From assembly GCA_965200885.1 (NCBI GenBank), contig OZ241737.1, positions 1,550,001 to 1,614,000 of the forward strand: 64,000 nucleotides of DNA, read 5' to 3'. Origin of the DNA: MPNP01 sp026710155 (GTDB lineage: Bacteria > Pseudomonadota > Alphaproteobacteria > Rhodobacterales > Rhodobacteraceae). A program made the position numbers and the translations under genes. This document shows, one piece after another, positions 26,767-35,507 of the stretch; the stretch's first letter is position 1; each line of letters opens with the position of its first letter. The notes below the pieces were generated by a model. The model was not told the origin of the DNA, ran no database searches, and was given only the letters and a program-made list of their open reading frames with translations.

Positions 26767-27318
26767 ATGAAATTGCCAAAATTCTTGTTCTTGCTTGGGT
26801 TTCTTGCCAGTTTCATTTTCCCTTCTTCAATTGCTGGAAATGAATCCAGAACAAACGAATTGATTGATAAACTACAATCCAGTACTACACAAGAGACCAA
26901 AGTCATTGAACGTCGAATATTGTCATATTGGATGGATTCTGGTTCAGAAGAAATAAACAGTCTGTTGGATCAATCGATTCAATACATGAACGGTGGGCAA
27001 TTTCAAGCTTCCTTGAAAATTTTGGACTATATTGTCGTAAACAGGCCTGAATTTGCCGAAGGTTGGAATATTCGAGCCACTCTCCATTATCTCATGTTGA
27101 ATTACGACCTTTCAATTGATGACATAAATCGTACATTGAAACTAAATCCGAAACATTTTGGTGCCTTGAATGGTTTGGCCATGATTTATGAGAACACAGG
27201 ACAGAAAATCAAGGCATTGGAGGCCTATGAAGCGGTTTTTCAAATATCTCCCAACAGATATGGAATCAGGGGAGCAATCGACAGGTTGAAAAAAGAGTTG
27301 ATGAGTAACTCAATATAA
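26767..27318 (+). CDS. Exported TPR protein
   Basis: A signal peptide of about 22 residues (MKLPKFLFLLGFLASFIFPSSIAG) is followed by at least two tetratricopeptide repeats: SLKILDYIVVNRPEFAEGWNIRATLHYLM and DINRTLKLNPKHFGALNGLAMIYENTG. The 183-residue protein should act in the periplasm as a scaffold. This type of gene commonly stands beside the large helicase gene in alphaproteobacteria. No enzyme motif. Confidence 0.85.
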   Translation: MKLPKFLFLLGFLASFIFPSSIAGNESRTNELIDKLQSSTTQETKVIERRILSYWMDSGSEEINSLLDQSIQYMNGGQFQASLKILDYIVVNRPEFAEGWNIRATLHYLMLNYDLSIDDINRTLKLNPKHFGALNGLAMIYENTGQKIKALEAYEAVFQISPNRYGIRGAIDRLKKELMSNSI

Positions 27319-27353
27319 ACTCTTGGACTTATAGCTTACCGCTTCCTGACACC

Positions 27354-30296
27354 ATGCCAAATTACAACTTCAAGTCACATGTCAATGTAATTCTGGGTTC
27401 AACCAATACCGGTAAAACCAATTTTGCCATAGAAAAAATGTTGACCCACAAGTCCGGGGTCATAGGTTTTCCACTCAGATTGCTTGCCAGAGAGGTTTTT
27501 GACAAGGTTGTGAAGCGGGTAGGACCTTCACAGGTTGCCCTGATTACCGGTGAAGAAAGGATTGTTCCCAACCGGGCCTGCTATTGGGTTTGTACAACAG
27601 AGGCCATGCCAACCAGATTGGGAACTGATTTTCTCGCAGTGGATGAAATTCAATTGTGCTCTGACCCTGAACGGGGACATATCTTTACTCATCGCCTGTT
27701 GCATGCCAGAGGACAGAAGGAAACCCTTTTTCTAGGTTCTGAAAACATCAAGCAGGTGATTTCGAGTCTTCTTGGCAACATTTCATTTGAGCGAAGAGAC
27801 CGATTCTCGACGCTTACCTATGCCGGAAAAAAAGATATTTCACGGTTGGAACCAAGGACAGCCATCGTAGGGTTTTCCCTTGATGACATTTATTATCATG
27901 CGGAAATGATCAGGAGATTGAAGGGTGGGGCGGCAGTTGTTTCTGGCGGTTTGAGCCCGAGAACCAGAAATGCACAGGTGGATATCTATCAAAGTGGCGA
28001 GGTGAACTACCTTGTTGCAACGGATGCCATTGGAATGGGATTGAACCTTGATATCGACCATGTTGCATTTTGCAAGTTGCGGAAATTTGATGGTCGAAGA
28101 TACAGGTATCTTACACCCATGGAAACCGGTCAAATTGCTGGCCGGGCTGGAAGATACAAGAGGTCCGGAACGTTCGGTATCGTGAAAGGCTGTGAGGAAA
28201 TTCCAATGGATATGGTCGATGCTATTGAAAACAGCCGATATGACCCGATCAGGAAAATCCAATGGAGAAATGCGGATCTCGACTATCGTTCTCTGCAAAC
28301 CCTTCTTAAATCCCTTTCAATTCCAAGCAACAATCCCATGCTTGCCCTGACCAGGGACACCACGGATATTCTAGTCCTCAAGGACTTGATGGCAAACAAT
28401 GCATTTGAGAATGAAGCACTTAATTCTTTGGAGGTTGAATTGCTTTGGGATGTGTGTCAGGTACCTGATTTCAAGAGTGCCGGAATTACCAACCATGCGC
28501 CATTTGTTTCAAAAATATTTTGGTTTCTCAGAAACGGGAATTACATACCTGAAGACTGGCTGAATTTGCAGTTGGAGCGAATAGATAATACAGAAGGTGG
28601 AATTGAAAGCCTGTCGGCCAATCTCGCTTCTATTAGAAATTGGACCTATGTAGCACAAAAGTCTGACTGGATTGAGGATACAAAATACTGGCGGGAAAGA
28701 ACCCGTGGAATTGAAGATCGACTTTCAGATTCGCTTCATCGCAAACTTACCAACAGGTTTATTGATGTAAAAGTAAGTGTATTATTAAGGAAACTTGGTA
28801 AAAAGGAGCTATTAGTGCCAGAATTAAATGAAGATGGTGGTATTGAAATCGAGGGACAGAATATTGGCAAGTTGGAAGGCTTTAGATTTTTCCGCAACCT
28901 TGGTTCAACTCCTGATGAAGAAAAAGTCCTGAAGGAAGTTACAACTAAAATTATTGGACCACAATTCGAACAGCTTGCGAACAATATAGCAAAGGCACCA
29001 AACCAGGAATTCGATATAACCGAGCAGGGCGGCCTCATGTGGGGCAATCAGGCAGTTGGTAAACTTGTAAAGGGGGATGATCCATACGAACCCAAGATAA
29101 GGGTTTTTGTGGATAAGATTGCTGGGGACAAGGTAAAGGCAAAGGTTCTATCTAGGCTGGAAGCATATGTCTCACAAAAGATCAGGGTTGATTTGGAAAA
29201 CCTGCTGAAACTGAGAAATGCCGATTCCATGGAAGGTGAGGTAAAGGCTTTTGCCCAACGCATCGTCGAAGAATTTGGTATCATCAAAAGAGACACTGTG
29301 TCCAAGGAAGTAAAAGACCTTGATCAGGAAAAGAGAAAAATTCTCAGGGCTTTAGGTGTCAGGTTCGGACAGTATTCGGTTTACGAGTTCACCTCAATCA
29401 AGCCATTCCCGACCCGCATGAGATTAACTCTTTGGTCCTTGCAAAATGATTTTTCTGAATTTCCACCATCACCGCCCTTAGGTTTAACTTCATTGACCCA
29501 ATTGCCAGAAGCACCAGAAGGGTATTTTCCCAAATGTGGATATTACCAGATTGGCAACTTGGCCATCAGGGTGGATATTCTGGAACGGTTGATGAATCTA
29601 ATCAGGGTAGAGGATGGCAGGAAAGGGTTTGGACCCTCGGCCGAGATGCTTTCCATTACCGGTTTGTCACATGAAAAGTTTTCAGAATTCATGAAGGGGT
29701 TGGGATACACCGTAATCAGGGAAGAAAATCAGAAATCAATTACCCCTTCCAACGAAGATGTATCTAAAAGTTCAGAAAAAGTTGAGGAAGTTATAGATCA
29801 GAAAGAGGATATAAATACCAAAACTGAAGAGACCAATTTGAAACAACCCATTTCTGAAACAATAACAGATGCCAATGAGTCAGTGCAAGACAATACCGAG
29901 GTGGAAGCAGGAAAGATGAACGGCATTGAAAACGAAAACAGTACAGAAGCGACACTCGTGAAGACCAACAAGAATCAATCTCTTGCAGAGAATGTGAATG
30001 AAAAGGTCAAAGAGGTCATAAATGAGGTGGTTTATACCTATAAGTGGAAACCCAAAAGGGCTTTACCCCCAAAAGGGAATTTCCCAAGGAGTCAAGGGCA
30101 GGAACAGGGAGAAAGAGGAATTTCATTTAGACCCAGAAGCGGAAAGGGACACAAGGGTAAATTTGGCAATAATGCTAAATCCAGACACTCCAGCAGATCA
30201 GATTCAAGGAAGTCCAGAAATACCAAACCCTTTCCAAAAAGAATTGATCCCGATCATCCCTTTGCAGCATTGATGGATATCAGGGATAAATTATAA
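27354..30296 (+). CDS. SUV3-like DExH RNA helicase
   Basis: A 980-residue helicase of the mitochondrial SUV3 group kept by alphaproteobacteria. Motif I is GSTNTGKTNFAIEK, motif Ia GFPLRLLAREV, motif II DEIQ (FLAVDEIQLC), with VATDAIGMGLN and GQIAGRAGRYKRSG as motifs V and VI. The last 180 residues are low in complexity, acidic then strongly basic, as in RNA-binding tails. It probably unwinds structured RNA in decay. In relatives an S4-domain gene and fdxA follow; here only fdxA does. Confidence 0.9.
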   Translation: MPNYNFKSHVNVILGSTNTGKTNFAIEKMLTHKSGVIGFPLRLLAREVFDKVVKRVGPSQVALITGEERIVPNRACYWVCTTEAMPTRLGTDFLAVDEIQLCSDPERGHIFTHRLLHARGQKETLFLGSENIKQVISSLLGNISFERRDRFSTLTYAGKKDISRLEPRTAIVGFSLDDIYYHAEMIRRLKGGAAVVSGGLSPRTRNAQVDIYQSGEVNYLVATDAIGMGLNLDIDHVAFCKLRKFDGRRYRYLTPMETGQIAGRAGRYKRSGTFGIVKGCEEIPMDMVDAIENSRYDPIRKIQWRNADLDYRSLQTLLKSLSIPSNNPMLALTRDTTDILVLKDLMANNAFENEALNSLEVELLWDVCQVPDFKSAGITNHAPFVSKIFWFLRNGNYIPEDWLNLQLERIDNTEGGIESLSANLASIRNWTYVAQKSDWIEDTKYWRERTRGIEDRLSDSLHRKLTNRFIDVKVSVLLRKLGKKELLVPELNEDGGIEIEGQNIGKLEGFRFFRNLGSTPDEEKVLKEVTTKIIGPQFEQLANNIAKAPNQEFDITEQGGLMWGNQAVGKLVKGDDPYEPKIRVFVDKIAGDKVKAKVLSRLEAYVSQKIRVDLENLLKLRNADSMEGEVKAFAQRIVEEFGIIKRDTVSKEVKDLDQEKRKILRALGVRFGQYSVYEFTSIKPFPTRMRLTLWSLQNDFSEFPPSPPLGLTSLTQLPEAPEGYFPKCGYYQIGNLAIRVDILERLMNLIRVEDGRKGFGPSAEMLSITGLSHEKFSEFMKGLGYTVIREENQKSITPSNEDVSKSSEKVEEVIDQKEDINTKTEETNLKQPISETITDANESVQDNTEVEAGKMNGIENENSTEATLVKTNKNQSLAENVNEKVKEVINEVVYTYKWKPKRALPPKGNFPRSQGQEQGERGISFRPRSGKGHKGKFGNNAKSRHSSRSDSRKSRNTKPFPKRIDPDHPFAALMDIRDKL

Positions 30297-30443
30297 AATC
30301 TGATTGCAAATCCAGTATTTTATTTTATCGGAAACAAAATTGTAAAATTTGCTTGTTATATTCGCAAAACAGGTTGAAACAAGGCAAATGATAAATACCT
30401 AGCCATTGTAAAATACATTTTGGCGGATTTTCCCAAGACAAAA

Positions 30444-30782
30444 ATGACATATGTAGTAATTGATAGTTGCATCGCTTGCAAATACACGGATTGTGTTGAA
30501 GTATGCCCCGTTGACTGTTTTTATGAAGGTGAAAACATGTTGGTCATACATCCGGACGAATGTATTGATTGTGGGGTTTGCGAACCTGAATGTCCGGTTG
30601 ATGCAATTAGACCCGATACGGAACCGGATATGGAAGATTGGGTTGAGTTCAACCGCAAGTATTCTGAAATCTGGCCCGTCATCCTGGAAAAGAAGGATGC
30701 TCCACCTGATGCCGAGAGTCACGAATTTGAGGAAGGTAAAATGGAAAAGTATTTCTCGGAAAAACCTGGTGAGGGAAGCTGA
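30444..30782 (+). CDS. fdxA: 7Fe ferredoxin FdxA
   Basis: A 112-residue ferredoxin. CIACKYTDCVEVCPVDCF gives a [3Fe-4S] site and ECIDCGVCEPECPVDA gives a [4Fe-4S] site. ATG 30444 gives the standard FdxA length; a frame eight codons longer is open upstream. Electron carrier in the cytoplasm. It follows the helicase gene as in many alphaproteobacteria, where carD usually comes next; carD is not seen here. Confidence 0.94.
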   Translation: MTYVVIDSCIACKYTDCVEVCPVDCFYEGENMLVIHPDECIDCGVCEPECPVDAIRPDTEPDMEDWVEFNRKYSEIWPVILEKKDAPPDAESHEFEEGKMEKYFSEKPGEGS

Positions 30783-30929
30783 TACAATATTTTGGTGCTA
30801 AAATACGTAGTTCTTCATCTATTTGCGAGCAATTAACTCGTTTATATCTTTGAAATATAAATCCACTTACCACCCAACTAGAAGTAGATGTCTGTAATTA
30901 ACCGTTTTTTTCGTTAACCCCTTCCATAT

Positions 30930-31974
30930 TCAATCAGGATCTGCCTCACTTACCTTAATATTGTGATTTGGAAATTTATTGACCAATCCCTTTACCAAAT
31001 CAAGGGTATCTTTACCCCATTGATTAGACAAAACATACGTTTTACCCCGATGTTGTACGGGTTCGTTGTTTTCACAGAAGAATCGTGTGGTTCTGGATGA
31101 TTTTGCACCCTTGTCCTTCAATTTTAGTTTATTTCTAACTTCCTCATCTTCTAGTAAACCATTGAATACCTGAATTTGACTGGGTAGAGTTTGCATAATA
31201 TTTTCAGGATTTTCATCATTTTCAAACAACTCTGAAAAGATAGTGTACATCAATTTTCGCTTGTTCAAATTAAGATATGGTTTGCCACCAAAGGATACAT
31301 TATATTTTTGGACCTTCCCCTTTTTGGCCCACTTTTGTTCACGTTCACTATGGCGTCTAAGTTGAGTTTGGTATACATGAGTTTCTGGCAAGGGGATAAT
31401 CGTTTGTACATCCATCAATATCTGTCCATTATTGTTGTAGGGGTGTAACCTTACACAACGTATGTCCAACTTTTGTTCATTCAGCCACAAAACCGAAGTT
31501 GTCAACTCTTTAGAAAATTTTTGTGCGGCAAGTACAATTTTAACGGTTTGCAATTCGATTACATCAGAATCTACCATATCAAGGAATTCATACAATAAAT
31601 GCTTTGCATCAGCGTCACCTTCATAATTGTTATCACTTAGAAAATTTCGCATAATATCCCACTAAATCATCGAATGTCATTGCAGAAACCATGGCGGCAT
31701 ATCGAACCGCCTGAAGGTCCATATCCCCACCATCCATACGCTTCAATTCAATAACAACAAGGTTTGCTTCGCTGTCAATACCCAAAAGATCTATTCGATT
31801 ATCACTATCCTCCTATGGACTAAATTCTTCACTAACTATCAATGTATCCGGTGAGATTATTTCAGGTTGGGTCTTGATCAGAGTTTGAATATCCCGCTCA
31901 AGTTTACCTACTTCCTTGAAGGTTGTTTCTTCAATACTAGTGAAGGTGTTTTCGTTGAATTGAAAGAGTGCCAT
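30930..31974 (-). pseudogene. PD-(D/E)XK nuclease-like gene with stop and frameshift
   Basis: From ATG 31974 (minus) the frame reads MALFQFNENTFTSIEETTF ... SEEFSP, hits TAG at 31813-31815, and goes on in phase as EDSDNRIDLLGIDSEANLVVIELKR, a clear Asp...ExK nuclease core. The stop falls where a Trp is expected. A second lesion is an extra T in a run of four (31640-31643), after which the frame from 31652 (MRNFLSDNN) carries the C-terminal half. Two independent lesions make this a decayed gene rather than one sequencing error. The intact family is widely annotated as NucS/DUF91-like; its function is not settled. Confidence 0.72.
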
Positions 31975-32020
31975 TTGTCATCAATTTCATATATTACAGG
32001 TTTACTTGCTTGGTCTTGAA

Positions 32021-33556
32021 TTAAGAACTCGGCCTATATGGTGGTACCCTGGTTTTTTCCGTTGCGAATTTCCAATCCATGTGGGTTCTGACATATTCTT
32101 TGCTTGCATCCCTAGGGGGATTGTAATCCCAATGGGTAACCTTTCCCTTCTCCAAGGCCTTAAACAAGGTATGCCGTTGTTTTTGCTTGGCAATTATATC
32201 TGACTTGATTTTGTCAATATCCCAGCGGTTGGCAGCTTCCCTCTCAAACTCTTCTAGAATGGCAGCATATTCATTCTTGCCAACTAGGTTGTCAAGCTCC
32301 TCCGGGTCGTCTTCCAGATTAAACAATAAAGGTGGGTCTCCTTCGGAACATATGAACTTGTAATCACCCCTCCTGATCATAAACACCGGACTGGGAGTAA
32401 GTTCAGCACAATACTCACCGATTGCCTCTCCCCCATCTTCAAAATCATCAGTTGCCATTGGCAGCAGGGAACGGCCATCTATGGCCTGGACCAGTGCAGG
32501 TTCTTCCATGCCCTCCTGAACCCCAATATCAATAAGGGTGGGAAGGACATCCACCAATGAACAAATACTCTTGACCTTTCGATTGACAATTCCCGGACCG
32601 GCCATAATCATGGGAACCCGACCAGATGGTTCAAAGAAGTTCATTTTATACCACAAGCCCCTTTCTCCTAGCATTTCACCATGATCGGCTGTAAGAATAA
32701 TTATGGTATTGTCAAATTGTTCGGTTTCCTTCAGGGTCTGAACGATCATGCCTATTTGACTATCAAAATATGACATATTGGCATAATAGCCCCTGCGGGC
32801 ATTCTTGATGACTTTTTCGGTAATCTCGGGGTTATTTGATTCTATCCCCGCCATAATTCTTTGGGAGAAGGGATCAAGTTGGTCATAGTCTAGTACGTTG
32901 CTGGGAAGATCAATCTCGACATTTTCATATAGATTCCACCACTCTGGAGTAGCAACATAAGGGTCGTGTGGATGGATGAAACTGGCCACTAGACAGAAGG
33001 GTCGTTCCCTGTTCCCGGCAAATTCCACCAGTTTTTTCCTGGTACTGAATGATACTTCTTCATCGTAGGCGATTTGAAATGTGGAAGTTGCACATCCCGC
33101 TTCAAAAACCGAATCCATATTATGATACCAGCGGTCAATTCGCTCATCCGGCAATTCCCAGTTTGGTGTCCAGGCAAAATTGGAAGGGTAGATGTCTGTG
33201 GTGACCCTTTCCTCAAACCCATGCAGTTGATCGGGTCCGACAAAATGCATCTTCCCGGCAAGACAGGTATTGTATCCCATGACCCTCAAATAATGGGAGA
33301 AGGTAAGGATTGAGGAAGGAAACTCGCTGGCATTGTCATAGGCTGCTATATTCGTTACAAGTTGACCTGACATGAAGCTAAATCGGGAAGGGGCACAGAG
33401 TGGGGAATTACAATAGGCCCAATCAAATTGTGCCCCCCTCGCAGCCAAGGCATCCATATGGGGAGTCTTGACAAGTGGATGGCCATAGGTTCCGGTAAAC
33501 TGTGGTGCCAGCTGATCGGCCATTATCAATACTATATTTGGTGGGTTCTGTTTCAT
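32021..33556 (-). CDS. betC: Choline-sulfatase
   Basis: Hydrolyses choline-O-sulfate to choline and sulfate, feeding betaine synthesis or breakdown. The 511-residue sulfatase has NIVLIMADQLAPQ (metal Asp), the active-site signature SPLCAPSRFSFMSGQ with Cys54 (converted to formylglycine) and the strongly BetC-like run LAGKMHFVGPDQLHGFEERV, RIDRWYHNM and TADHGEMLGERGLW. No signal peptide is seen, consistent with the cytoplasmic BetC type. betA, betB and betI are not in the window. It fits the sarcosine oxidase genes further on, at the other end of the betaine pathway. Confidence 0.92.
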   Translation of the reverse strand: MKQNPPNIVLIMADQLAPQFTGTYGHPLVKTPHMDALAARGAQFDWAYCNSPLCAPSRFSFMSGQLVTNIAAYDNASEFPSSILTFSHYLRVMGYNTCLAGKMHFVGPDQLHGFEERVTTDIYPSNFAWTPNWELPDERIDRWYHNMDSVFEAGCATSTFQIAYDEEVSFSTRKKLVEFAGNRERPFCLVASFIHPHDPYVATPEWWNLYENVEIDLPSNVLDYDQLDPFSQRIMAGIESNNPEITEKVIKNARRGYYANMSYFDSQIGMIVQTLKETEQFDNTIIILTADHGEMLGERGLWYKMNFFEPSGRVPMIMAGPGIVNRKVKSICSLVDVLPTLIDIGVQEGMEEPALVQAIDGRSLLPMATDDFEDGGEAIGEYCAELTPSPVFMIRRGDYKFICSEGDPPLLFNLEDDPEELDNLVGKNEYAAILEEFEREAANRWDIDKIKSDIIAKQKQRHTLFKALEKGKVTHWDYNPPRDASKEYVRTHMDWKFATEKTRVPPYRPSS

Positions 33557-33614
33557 ATGTTACACCTACACTTTTTGATCAATCCTGCAGATTGGAAGTC
33601 CTCCTGTTGAAAGG

Positions 33615-34391
33615 TCATCCTGTATAATACAGGACTATTGTCATCAGGATGCCAATCTCAACAAGCTGTTGTAACATACCTAATACATCACCCGTCTGAC
33701 CTTGCAATAGTTTTTTTGCCAAAAAGTAAACGGGAAGGATGATAAGCAAGCCAAAAAATACAGGTATCAACCCACTTGGGCCAAGAAAAAGGAAAATGGG
33801 CAGAAGAGATATAATCAAGCAAATCACTGCCGACCAATGGGGAATCTTCCCTACTGATGATGATAACCCAGTTTTTCTGGCGCTGGGAAGAATCATCATG
33901 AAGGGTACCAGCACAGACCTTGAGACTACGCATACGACAATAATCGGACCTACAAGGAAGCCACTTTCAAAGAGGAAAGTTAGCAAAACCCATCGGAACA
34001 TTATGGAGATGATCAAGGACAGGACGCCAAAGGTTCCAACCCTGCTGTCCTTCATTATTTCCAATCGTTTTTCCGGGGTATTTCCGCCCCACAAACCATC
34101 AAAGGAATCCGCCAATCCGTCCTCATGAAAACCACCAGTGATAAATATCAAAAGAGTTGTGACGATCAGGGCAGCGAGTTCGGGGGGAGCTTCCAGGGAA
34201 TTGATGACCTCGGCAGTGATGCCGACCACAAGACCTACCATGCCGCCAATAATTGGCCAAGACCAGACCGTGGTACCCAGAATTGCATGTTCAACTCTGG
34301 ATTTGACAGGGATTCTAGTAAATAGACCAAGGGATATGGCAAGATCGGATGCTATTTTTTTTGAAAGTTTCAGCATTTGCATTATGGACAA
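33615..34391 (-). CDS. cobS: Adenosylcobinamide-GDP ribazoletransferase
   Basis: Joins adenosylcobinamide-GDP to alpha-ribazole, the last main step of cobalamin assembly, in the membrane. About 258 residues with several hydrophobic segments and the family motif GGFHEDGLADSFDGLWGG (metal-binding acidic cluster), then RLEIMKDSRVGTFG. It is divergent from cobT across about 64 bp, so a shared promoter region is likely. The next gene downstream on this strand is betC, and rdhA (a B12 enzyme) lies 3 kb away. Confidence 0.94.
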   Translation of the reverse strand: MSIMQMLKLSKKIASDLAISLGLFTRIPVKSRVEHAILGTTVWSWPIIGGMVGLVVGITAEVINSLEAPPELAALIVTTLLIFITGGFHEDGLADSFDGLWGGNTPEKRLEIMKDSRVGTFGVLSLIISIMFRWVLLTFLFESGFLVGPIIVVCVVSRSVLVPFMMILPSARKTGLSSSVGKIPHWSAVICLIISLLPIFLFLGPSGLIPVFFGLLIILPVYFLAKKLLQGQTGDVLGMLQQLVEIGILMTIVLYYTG

Positions 34392-34455
34392 TTAATCCCA
34401 AAAAACTTTATATTCTATAATGCCAGATTAAATCCAATTGAAAAGAAATTAACAC

Positions 34456-35496
34456 ATGAACAAGATTAAATCCAACCAGCAAAATGATCGTGATCCCTTT
34501 GAATTGGTTCAGGAATCACTGCAAGACCTCCCTCGGCCCAATTCTGACCATATTGATGAAGCCACAACCAGAAACAGGGAATTAACCAAGCCTTTGGGTT
34601 CATTGGGAAGGCTTGAAGACCTTGCCATATGGTATGCGGGTTGGCAGGGGGCCGGTAAAAGGGATATCGATTCCATCCTGATTACAATTTTTGCAGGCAA
34701 TCACGGGGTTGCCCGAAGTGGAGTTTCAGCCTTTCCCATTGAAGTGACCCATCAGATGGTTGGCAATTTCCAACAGGGAGGGGCCGCCATTAATCAATTG
34801 GCAAGTCTCCTTCCATCAACCTTGAAGGTTGTCCCGATTGATCTGGATGTACCCACGAGGGATTTCACCAAGGAAGAAGCCATGAGCAGAGATGAATTTT
34901 CTGAAGCCTTTCGCCTGGGTTTTGAAGCCATCGACGAGAGACATGATCTGGTTATTCCCGGGGAGATGGGCATTGGCAATACAACTTCAGCCGCAGCGAT
35001 TGCAACCGCCCTGTTTGGTGGTGATGCAAAGGACTGGACAGGGAAGGGTACCGGTATTGATGACCACCAGCTAAGACTGAAGATAGACGTAATCAACAGG
35101 GGATTGCAACGACATGGAGAAGTGCTGGATTCACCTCTGGAGGTACTCAGGTGTCTGGGTGGAAGGGAACTCGCTGCCTTGGCGGGAGCAATATTCAGTG
35201 CCCGGTTAAAATCCATCCCGGTTATTTTGGATGGTTATATATGTACTTCAGTGGCTGCGGTATTGTTTGAAATTGACCAGGAATTACTGGCCCATGTTGT
35301 TGCTGGGCATCGGTCTGCTGAAAAAGCACACGCTCGATTATTGAAGAAAATGAATCTCATGCCAATGCTGGATCTGGACATGAGACTGGGAGAAGCTTCC
35401 GGGGCCGGGGTTGCAGCTCATATCCTGAGGGCCGCAGTAAAATGTCATGGCGGGATGGCGACCTTTGCCGAGGCAATGGTTGCAAACAAAAGTTGA
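34456..35496 (+). CDS. cobT: Nicotinate-nucleotide-dimethylbenzimidazole phosphoribosyltransferase
   Basis: Makes alpha-ribazole phosphate from nicotinate mononucleotide and the lower base, the partner step to cobS. 346 residues with the family motifs FAGNHGVARSGVSAFP, VTHQMVGNFQQGGAAINQLA, GEMGIGNTTSAAAI and DLDMRLGEASGAG. The residue set includes the late catalytic Glu (GEASGAG). Its spacing from cobS suggests co-regulation; I see no cobalamin riboswitch in the 64 bp between them. Confidence 0.95.
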   Translation: MNKIKSNQQNDRDPFELVQESLQDLPRPNSDHIDEATTRNRELTKPLGSLGRLEDLAIWYAGWQGAGKRDIDSILITIFAGNHGVARSGVSAFPIEVTHQMVGNFQQGGAAINQLASLLPSTLKVVPIDLDVPTRDFTKEEAMSRDEFSEAFRLGFEAIDERHDLVIPGEMGIGNTTSAAAIATALFGGDAKDWTGKGTGIDDHQLRLKIDVINRGLQRHGEVLDSPLEVLRCLGGRELAALAGAIFSARLKSIPVILDGYICTSVAAVLFEIDQELLAHVVAGHRSAEKAHARLLKKMNLMPMLDLDMRLGEASGAGVAAHILRAAVKCHGGMATFAEAMVANKS

Positions 35497-35507
35497 ATTT
35501 CCGAAGG

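Noticed and set aside
34392..34455. Cobalamin riboswitch between cobS and cobT, or before rdhA
   Set aside because: Only 64 bp between the cob genes and no B12-box-like sequence; nothing convincing in 37524-37778 either.
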